Assembly (NCBI GenBank): GCA_933207985.1
Contig: OW240921.1
Coordinates: 18,206,323 to 18,270,322, forward strand
Length of the DNA stretch: 64,000 bases
Direction of reading: 5' to 3'
Source of the DNA: Pelobates cultripes
Taxonomy: Eukaryota > Chordata > Amphibia > Anura > Pelobatidae
The position numbers and the translations under genes were made by a program. This document shows positions 42,237 through 52,800 of this stretch, piece after piece (positions within the stretch are counted from its first letter, which is position 1; the number at the start of each line of letters is the position of its first letter). The notes under the pieces were generated by a model. The model did no database searches. It was not told the origin of the DNA and worked only from the letters and a program-made list of their open reading frames with translations.

Positions 42237-42772
42237 ATTGGTGACATTAAAGGAGTCATGAGAATGTTTAGCAGCTAATCATTACTTGATATATATCTTT
42301 CTATTGGGAATAATAAGCGCTGAGTCCTTAACCTTTCTTTTCTCACATTCGAAATTCGTGAAATCCATAAAAATATTTAGCACCACTTCTAAAAACAGAA
42401 CAATTTTATAACCCCCGTTATATTTTATTTTAATCATTTTTATTTTTTGGAGTATTTGCCAACAAATGAGTATTGGTTGCAATAATCTACAAAACAGATA
42501 ATGACATTTGAGTGAGAAGAAGGGGTCTCAGAGGGAATATGATGACACTATATAAATATAAACAGTTTTCTTGATAATAGGTCATACTTGAAAAATTTTA
42601 ATTTTCACAGGAAGGAAGTGATTATGTTTCGCTAACAAGAAAGATGTAAAATTCTCTGCCAAGTGAGGTGGCTTATCAAATTCAGTTTACATTGGTAGAA
42701 AATGTATGGATTTTATTTTTTAATGCATAAAATTTAAGTATATAATATTTGTGGCATCAAAAGCTTATTGAT

Positions 42773-43105
42773 CACACCAGGGAATATCAAACCCCTAATA
42801 TAAAAGAGAGGCCACCGGACACGCGAGTATAGTCACGCAGACCCTACATCGCAATAGAAAAAACACACATCACAAAAGGGATGGATGTTAGACATGGGCA
42901 CGAGAGAACACATACCAGGTGAGACAGGAGGCCGTGAGCCAAAATACAGCACTGAAAACCATGGAGCCTGCAAGCTCACACAGGTACATATGGTATGTGG
43001 TATATGCGATAGAGACCTGCGAGTCTCCATGCACACCATCTGATCCCAATGCATAAATCTTTGTATGATACAACAACTGTTCAATAAAAAATCATATTTA
43101 CAAAA
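42773..43105 (+). mobile_element. 5'-truncated L1-type insertion with target duplication
   Basis: Ends in CAATAAAAAATCATATTTAC and an A tract, and is flanked by AAAAGCTTATTGAT at 42759-42772 and 43106-43119. A 14-bp duplication plus poly-A tail is the mark of L1-type target-primed insertion. Only the 3' UTR is present. Confidence 0.8.
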
Positions 43106-43641
43106 AAAAGCTTATTGATTGAAGAAGAAATCTGTGGAGTGAAGTTGGAATTTTACTTTTTGTGGTACAATTGGAAATCATTTCAATCTGGGTTTTCTCC
43201 TACTTTTGGTGCAGCAGGAAACGGTTAGTGAAAGGTTGAATTTGATGATGTTGAGTCTTCTCTTTGTGTGTGTGTTTAATATTACTTAATATGCCCACTA
43301 TTTGCAAAGGTATATCATGTTTTCAAATTCCATGCAGAACCCTAAATTCCAATGGAACATTATAATATACATGTTTTGGCCAATCAAACTTTGGTGGGAG
43401 TTGCACAACTAGCAACAGCTATTATTTGTAGCTGACACGGGTCTTTCAGTCTCTCTCGGAATACCAATATGCCTGGAGGGAACCAAGGAGACAGAGAAAG
43501 TGCATTTTTCTCCTCAGCTCCTCTCTGGGTATTTCAGAATCAGGAAAGTGGCTGAATTAATCATAGAGGTCACAAATTAGTCCATCGTATAGCGGAAATG
43601 AAATAACCAGTCCGACTCCAGAAAATTTTTCATTGGCTGAA

Positions 43642-43647
43642 TTTATT
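43642..43647 (-). promoter_or_regulatory. Candidate polyadenylation signal, gene copy B
   Basis: AATAAA on the minus strand, about 132 nt after the stop codon, at the same place as in copy A. Confidence 0.35.
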
Positions 43648-43778
43648 ATATGATTATTTTGTGGTAATTGTAATTATGTTTTTGTCACCAAAACAGAAAT
43701 AATTTTGTTAATCAGTAACTGCAACTTTGTTTTGGTGATTACAAACCTTTTTATAATAGGCTGTTTATTTTTTTTAAG

Positions 43779-43897
43779 TTAAGTGCAAGTAAAGGTAATT
43801 GTTTGGACTGCCTTGTAGCCGGTTGCCGGACCAAAGAGTTCTTTACATAAAAAGGGTTCCATGCATCCTCTCTCAGAACTGTGCATCTCATTGCCAG
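43779..43897 (-). CDS. Coding exon 5 (C-terminal half of LU domain 2), copy B
   Basis: 119 nt to a TAA at 43779-43781. Reads ERGCMEPFLCKELFGPATG where A reads EKGCLETFLCKELFGLATG; the ending FTCT is kept. Confidence 0.88.
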
Positions 43898-46800
43898 CTG
43901 TAAAGATGAAAAGAAACCGAGATCAGATAAAGAAAGAGCACAATGTTTAAACACTGTATAATATGGTTCATAGATAACTGAATCTACATTAACAAAGGCA
44001 ATTTATATATTATCTGTAAAATATTTAAAAATATAGACAGAATATTTATTTGACACTGTTGTCAGATCATTTCCACAAACACCTTGTATTGATCATTTTT
44101 ATATTTGTTCAGCAGTTGTCTTTGATGAAAAGTGAATAAAATAATTTTGTGGGTACTTTCACTAAGCATGGATTTTGAACTCTCATGAACTGGAAAATGC
44201 ATTTTATTTTTATGTACTTCAATTTGTACTTCAATTTTCAAATGTACTTCAATTTGCAAAACATTAAATACTAAATAGTGGTCAGGCTCGGTGGAGGTAG
44301 CTTTGACCCATTCTCTTTAATATTTGTATTAGTGATATTACCGAAGGTCTTGATGGTAAGGTATGTGTTTTTGCTGATGATACTAAGATATGTAACAGGG
44401 TTGATGTTCCAGGAGGGATAAGCCAAATGGCAAATGATTTAGGTAAACTAGAAAAATGGTCAGAATTGTGGCAACTGACATTTAATGTGGATAAGTGCAA
44501 GATAATGCATCTTGGACGTAAAAACCCAAGGGCAGAGTACAGAATATTTGATAGAGTCCTAACCTCAACATATGAGGAAAGGGATTTAGGGGTGATTATT
44601 TCTGATGACTTAAAGGTAGGCAGACAATGTATTAGAGCAGCAGGAAATGCTAGCAGAATGCTTGGTTGTATAGGGAGAGGTATTAGCAGTAGAAAGAGGG
44701 AAGTGCTCATGCCATTGTACAGAACACTGGTGAGACCTCACTTGGAGTATTGTACACAGTACTGGAGACCGTATCTTCAGAAGGATATTGATACCTTAGA
44801 GAGGGTTCAGAGAAGGGCTACTAAACTGGTTCATGGATTGCGGGATAAAACTTACCAGGAAAGGTTAAAGGATCTTAACATGTATAGCTTGGAGGAAAGA
44901 CGAGACAGGGGGGATATGATAGAAACATTTAAATATATAAAGGGAATCAACACAGTAAAGGAGGAGACTATATTTAAAAGAAGAAAAACTACCACAACAA
45001 GAGGACATAGTCTTAAATTAGAGGGGTAAAGGTTTAAAAATAATATCAGGAAGTATTACTTTACTGAGAGGGTAGTGGATGCATGGAATAGCCTTCCAGC
45101 TGAAGTGGTAGAGGTTAACACAGTAAAGGAGTTTAAGCATGCGTGGGATAGGCATAAGGCTATCCTAACTATAAGATAAGGCCAGGGACTAATGAAAGTA
45201 TTTAGAAAATTGGGCAGACTAGATGGGCCGAATGGTTCTTATCTGCCGTCACATTCTATGTTTCTATGAATTTTATGTAGACCTTTAACTCAAGTATTAA
45301 CTGTGCCAGAAATTTTAAGATGCAAACATATGCTAGTGTTTTAATTGTTTTTAAGTGATATTATTTATAAAATGTTGAATCTACCATTGCTTTGCTGTCA
45401 GCCATCTTGCTACTATCAGTAATTGTATGGAATATAACCAATATAGTACAAATTGTATATTCTTTTTTTTTTTTTTAAATACTTCTTTTCCTGAACTATG
45501 CTGTACTACCAAGCAGTGTTTGCCATGCTAAAAGGATGTGGTTGCGGGCCCAGGGATTGGCGCTGATGTGTGGTTATGATGTAAGTTGAGTATGTTGAGT
45601 CTCATGGGGGCAAAGATACTGAAGAAAGAGCAGACCGGGTTAATTGCTTTGTTCAAAAGTCCAGAATAGACCTGAAGGGGTTGAAAACTTAAACTTAGTT
45701 GCTCAGTTGTAGCTTCCTGTGCAAAAGGTGCATGTTCAGTAGAGATTGTGCATAATTTAATGGTAGTGTAAAGGCTAAACTTAAATTGTAAGAACAATGA
45801 CCATATTAGGAGGTATTCAAGATGGTCATTGTTCCATTTTCCCCACGTATGAAAATCCTTGCTTTTATTACCATATTAGATAACATAAATTAGGTCCAGA
45901 CAATCAGGGTTGCTGCAGGAAGGCATGTTTATTATAATAAAAACTGCAATGTTTCGGCCTACACAGAGGCCTTTATCAAGCATTGGGAGGCTATTGTGCA
46001 TGCACGGCAAAATGCAGCCAGGGCCAATTGGCATATCGTCATAGAGTTGCATTGGCTTAATACATCTCTAGGAGAAAGTTCAGTGTCTCAGTGTTCAGTG
46101 CCAAGAGAGGAGAAGCTAAACGTCAGTGCTCCACCCAGGAAGCACCTGAGTGACTGCACCCATAGACGTTCCTAGATAACAATGTAGACATTTAAACTTT
46201 ACTTAAAGGGACACTCCAGACCCCTAAGCACTCTAGCTAGCTGAAATGCTTAGTGTGTGACAACTTTTTGTTTGTTTGTTTGTTTTACAAAAAGTGCAGA
46301 TTTCAATCGAAATTGGCACTTTTATAAATTAACCTTGTTACCACTCGCTGGCTCTCAATCAGATAACTGGATATTGCCACCTAGTTTGTTTAGCTCAGTG
46401 GAGCAAAATTTAAGAGGCAGCAATTGCTCAGAGCACCTGCCTTCCAAAGACTTCTCATGTAGCTGCACTGGGAAGGCTGTAATTGGACAGCCACAAAAGT
46501 CTGAGCTGGATTAGGGAGGGCAGGGGGCTTGCCAAGGCTGCAGACAAAAGATATTCAGCTTTTGTGTGCTGTTTTTAGCTATACCTCCAATGGAAAAAAA
46601 AGTTAACTTTTTTTTTTTTTTTTTTTTGGCAGTGTAAAGTGTTCCTTTAACTTTTCAATCTCCATTTTTCCCCATTTCTGTTAACACATGTGGTTGTTGT
46701 TTTTTTTCTTTCATATTCTACTCCAATGCTAGTTACATATTCCTTTGTTTCTCCTTAATATGTATTTACTCTATCATTTATCTTTTACTTTTTTCTGATT

Positions 46801-49800
46801 CTTTTTTCACTCTCTTTTAATATTCTGTTCATCCTGTTTGTAGGGATGTTCAAAGCTTGTAGCTATGTTCAACTTACAATGTACAATGTTACAATGTTCA
46901 ACTTTCTTACCGTATTACTATTATATGAAGCATCTAGCATCTTATATGACACGCGTTATTTTTTTCTGTATTTTGTTTCTGATTGTGAATTCTTAATTCC
47001 TCCTTTTGTTTATATAAAACTGATTTTAATAAAAAAAGTGCTGGAAATGTTCTTATTCAGTAATCGTTAGATTACCAGAGATGGACTTCTGGATCGGTCC
47101 CACCCTATACTTCTCTGCGCGAATACAGATTTTGGAGTGAACACAAGCAGCAATGCAGTACATAGATCTGTTCTATCTTATATCTAACAAGCATTATAAA
47201 AATAGTTAATTGAAGCTTGGGCAATTACATTTGTTACACAATGAAATCTATATAATTTACCTTGGTCACGCCAGATACCCACATAGGTGTAGCACAGGTC
47301 ATCTTTTCCCCTGCACACTATGTCAGTTTCTGGAACACATTCCTCGTTCGAATTCAATTTCAGGCAGGTTGGACAAGTTTTTCCTTCAAATTTTTCACTC
47401 TCCTCTGGAACTGTGAGTAAGAAGAAATTATGAAGTGCAATTCTTTACATTGCCTTACAGCTTCTTCTTTACAAACGGTAAAGTAGGTAGTAGCACAGAA
47501 GCTTTATTCTTTGTATTTTCTGACAGATGTTTTCTCCTCCATAATTATATCCAGTAACTAAAACTACTGTGTGACTATTCTGCCTCGCTCTTTAAGGCAA
47601 GTTGAGAGTGGTATAAACAAATGATAGAATATAGAACAGTGTTCTGGTGCAAAGTAAATACATACACGAAAGGTAACACTTTCTAAATAGTGTAAAATAC
47701 TGTCAGATCTGATAATTGATTCTAGAAACAAATTGCAGAAAAGCTGCAGAGACACTTTGATAAATATCCCAACATTGCTTTTGTCTATCCTATTCCACTG
47801 CAATTTGTGTCCTGTCCAGGGCCAGATTTACATGTCAGGAGCCTGAAGGAACATGATTATAAGGTGCCCCCTGCTCCTCAACGCTAAAAAGGAGACATAT
47901 AAAAATTTAATTACTGGATATCGCGGGCCTAAAAACATCCCCAAAAAATCATATTTGGCAACTGCTTATGTATATAAATATTTAAATGCATATTTTTACT
48001 TGTAATGTATTTTGTTTGAACTTGTGAGTATGTGTAGCAGTGTAAATGCATGCAGTATTACCGATAATGGTAGAAATGGTTAGGGTTAAGGGGGGTTAAG
48101 GTTGGAGAGGTTTTAACATAAGAGTAAGATTTCATAGGGTGTTAAGTGTTAATAAGATTAAGAGCTTGTTAAATTTGCAGTATAAGGACTGTTTAGGATT
48201 ATTGAGTTTAGAGTTAGGTTAAATGAGGTGTTAAAGGACCACTATAGTCACGGAGACCACTTCAGCTGAATGAAGTGGTCTGGGTGCCAGGTCCCTCAGG
48301 TTTTAACCCTGCAGCTGAAAACATACCAGTTTACACTGCAGGGTTAATCCAGCCTCTAGTGGCTGTCTCACTGACAGCCACTAGAGGCACTTCCGCGATT
48401 CTCACTGTGAAAATCAGTGAGAAGACCCTGAACGTCCATAGGAAAGCATTGAGTGATGCTTTCTTACGGGCTGTTTGAATGTGGGCACGGCTCTTGCCGT
48501 GCATGCGCTTTCGGATCTGACATTGGCAAGGGGTGAAGAGTTCCCCAGCACAGAGGGAGTCCGGCACTGGAGAAAGGAAAGGGGCTGAAGGGGGCCCAGC
48601 GGGAGGGGGGCCCTGAGGATGGGGGGGACCTAATCACAATATAGTGCCAGGAAAACAAGTGTGTTTTCCTGGCACTCTAGTGTTCCTTTAAGTTTTTAAA
48701 AGACCAAGGATTAAGATAAACCGTTTATTTTCATGTGCAGTTTGAAGCAGGGAGGATCCAGAACCTAATCTTGGGAGGGGCACTGGTAGGATGGGTGCAA
48801 TGTGGTGCATTGTGTGCAATGGGTGCAGTGTATGTGTTAGGGCTGCAGTGTGTGTATAAGGAGTGCATTGTATGTTTGTGAGGGGTGCAGTGTGTGTGAT
48901 GTGTACAGTGTGTGGGGGGACAGTGTGTGTGAGGTGTGTAGTGTGTGTGTTAGGGGGCCAGTGTGTATGTGAAAGGGGCAGTGTGTGAATGTCTAGGCAG
49001 ATCAAAGCAAATATAGGTTGTATTTTTTTTTCAATTGAAAATAAATATACTTTATATCCCCCCTCCCTTATTAACTTTGCCCAGGGGATTTCCTGTAATC
49101 CCTGGTGGTCTGGTGGGGAGTGAACTATAACCTGCAGCGGCAGCCCTGAGGCTACAGTTCACCCTCGTGAGATCGGATAGTTGTCATGGTAACTGTGGCA
49201 ATGCTCCAAACTCGCAAGGAGAGGACCCGGCAAGAGCTCCCCCGTGTCCTATCTCCCTTCCCTACTGCATTTTAGTGCCAGCCAGCAGGTGAGGGAGATC
49301 TCAGATAAAAAAGGCACACAACAGGGTGCCGGCCCTGCATAAGTTGGCAAGAAAGATGAAGAGCCTCTGCTCTTCACTATTTTCTTGGGGAGGGAGAGAA
49401 AGATAATGGCGCTGAAGGGGGACAGCTTAGGGTAAGTAAAGACCATATCGGCTCTGCCTCCCTCTCGCCCACCTACAAACAATTGAATAAGTCTTGTAGG
49501 TTCATAAATAGATTGTATAAGTATATAATATATATAACATACTGTTTAAAAGTAACTCTTTGAAAAAAAATGAAGGACACTCACTCTCATGACCAAAGGT
49601 GTTGCAGTTGTCCCCACCACAGCATTTAATATTTGTTGTAAATGTAGAAGGATTAGCACCGCCAATATCGACTTGACCCACATAATCACAGGGTATATTT
49701 TCAGTAACACATCCCTTGGTAATGGAACTGGAATCTTCACCAACTGCAGGAATAAATCAGAACAAATTGTTTACAGCATAAACCGCAAGAGAAAACAGCT

Positions 49801-52800
49801 CCATTACAATTTCCACATGCATTTAATACATTTATATATTAGACTTGTTGCAGAAACAATGCTGGAGAATCTGAGCACTGACATTTAGATCTACCGAGTG
49901 TTCAAAAGCACATGGACAGCTGATTTCTCGTGTCCTTACACAGGTTGGTATTGGCTATTATTGGTACATCCATCATTATCATTACTTTATAAAGCTTTTG
50001 AGTTCAACATATATTTTGTACTTACGGTAATGCAAAAAATTGGATCTCACAAAGCATTTGCGATCCCCATCGCAAGGCACAGTATCTCCCTCACATGTTT
50101 TACCATTTACGTTGGTGCACTGGAGACAAGTTGTGCTACAAACTGAAAGATTAAGATGTGAGCTATTTACACAGGCTGTTTTAAAACCTTCTGAAAGGGT
50201 CAGACTAAGCACTCTAACAATTCATTTTTAAAATGTTTAGTTCCATTGATTAATATATATATTTTTTAGTTTTTTTCCAAGAGTCACATGAAAAGCATAT
50301 TTACTTAGAAAGATGTAATATTTCCATTTTGCAATGTAAAAAATGAAAGAATGAATAATTTAAGGTAACAAAGTAAAATACTAAAATGGTTACATTGTAT
50401 CAAAAAGAAAAATATTGCTCTGGAAACAATTATTTAGTTAAAGAGATTACATGGAAGCATTATTTGTTTTTATTTTTATTTTTTTGTTTTGTTTTCTGGA
50501 GATAATGCAACTTCTTGTATTTTCCTGCCAAGACATAGCTTTACTAAGGATTTCCATTCATGTGTAGGTTACCGAATATATAACAGTTGTTGAGCTGTTG
50601 CTCTCATGAGAGGCTGTTACCCCCTTCGTACTAGCGTTTTGACTTACAGTATGAGTTGACATGTTTAAAACAGTGGATCTTATAGCTGACGCTATATCTA
50701 TGGCTGCCTTTATGTTAGCAATCTACATTTTTATCTATATTTAATATGCATGTTATCAATCTGTGATGCAAATGTAGCAACATATGCTGACTTTTTGTTG
50801 TACTATTATGTTACAAAAAAAACCTACAAATTTAATACATGGAATTTTGTATTAAATTTAATATATTAGTAGGAGAGGTACCTCGTATGGGTAGGTGGGG
50901 ATTTAATGCTGTATTAAATCTGATTTTAGATCATCCCTCTACTAGCATTCCTAACTGACTTGATTAGAATACTGATCTATTTAAAAGAATAACCTTTGAT
51001 CAATCTCTACAGGATACCTGGAGATTACACATTTTTACTTACATCCCCACAATAGCTACGCTCATAACAATAATCTATTTTTCATATGGCAGCACTGTAT
51101 ATTTTGTGTGTAATACTGTCAGATTCTTATAAAACCTTGGGCTGTTTAAGTTTACACATTGATTTCTCAGGCCTTGGTGGTTGCTGCAAGACTCATTGTT
51201 GTGTATTCCTGAGATATGCAACGAGGTATTGAGGGTAATCAACTTATATTTTGATATAGTTGGCATATCACAGATGACAGTATGGACAACATGTAAGACA
51301 TATAATAGAGGTGAAGACAAAGAATATGAGAATATTATATTAGAGGTGTCCTAATTTCTATATCTTCTAAATGTCTAAAAGAAAATCTAGAGAAAGAAAA
51401 ATAATTGATTGACAGACTCTGCTCCCATGAGTCAGAGCATAAAAGATCTCTTGATTGAGGGGCCGAGCCAACTACAGAGCTAAATGGCCACACTCTGAGT
51501 GAGCTCCATAGCACAGAGCAGGAAATCAGCAATCATCGGTCTCTCACTCCATGACAGGACACTCTAAATGATCCCTGTCGTCCCACCAGACCTAAAAAAA
51601 AATCATGCGCCCTTAGTACGTTTTTCCACTATAATGCAGACTTCCATGTGGGCGCGCAAGGCCCCAATATGGTGCTTGAATCCTCCAACAATGGCTCGGT
51701 TTTTATTCAGCCCAGAGGGCACAGAAGCATCACTGTTTACAGCCGATACTGACCTGAAGGCAATCATCAGAAGCTTGCCTCTGAAGGGGGTCCTGGCTGC
51801 AATGCTAAGTAAGCTGGAAGTGTCCTTCCAAACAAAATTAAAAACCATATGAGCTGTCATCCACCATGTTGGGGACAGGGTGAATACCCTTGAGGGTGAC
51901 AGATCTATTGTGCTCTCAAATCCAGCAACTACAAGTGACAGTAGAGGCAAATACCTCCCAAATCTTCACTATGCATAGGCTGATGGATGACAGGGGGAGA
52001 CGTAACAACCTCCACATTAAAGGTATGCCAGAACAGGACTAACTTGATTTAACTGTTACTCTTCAAGAATTATTTAATTTGATTTTAAACAGAACAACTG
52101 TTGACACCCCAGTGCTACTAGACAGAGCACATAGAGCCCTGGGCCTTTGCTGTGCCCCTACAGTACAACCTAAAGATGTAATATCCAGAATTCACTATTT
52201 TACACTAAAAGAAGATATCCTGCTCATACTGCATCAAAACTCCCAGCCTCTCCTGTACAACAACAACCCAAATTTAAATCTATTCAGACCTATCCTGGAT
52301 AGGTCTTCAAGCTAGACGTGTACTGCATCCCTGACTGACCTTCTCACATCCAGCTACTAGTGGGGATACCCTTTTGCGTTGCTAGTGACTTATAAAAGAA
52401 AACCACAAGTACTCCATACAGAGAAGGACTTTGCTTCTCTCACTCAAGCGCTGGATATCCCAGATGTCCATATTTAGGATTGGTATGGTCTGGTGCAAAC
52501 CCCACCCTCCTCGCAATTACCACAGCATCAACAGTGGCAATCGACAGCCAAGAAAAGAAGGAATGAACATAGCGACACATATTCTGGATCACCTTCCCCC
52601 AAAAGCACTCCAAACCACCATTAACCTTCTCCCCTACTCTGCTGATCGGGAACTCATGGATTACAATTATTTATATTGACCCACAAAGGAATTTGTGTCT
52701 GCCCTTGCTCCTTTTACCATATTGTACCCAAATGTACCCTCTTTGGAAATGTTGCACACCATTGTTGAAATTTCTGTGCCTCACATTTTTCCAACTTCGG

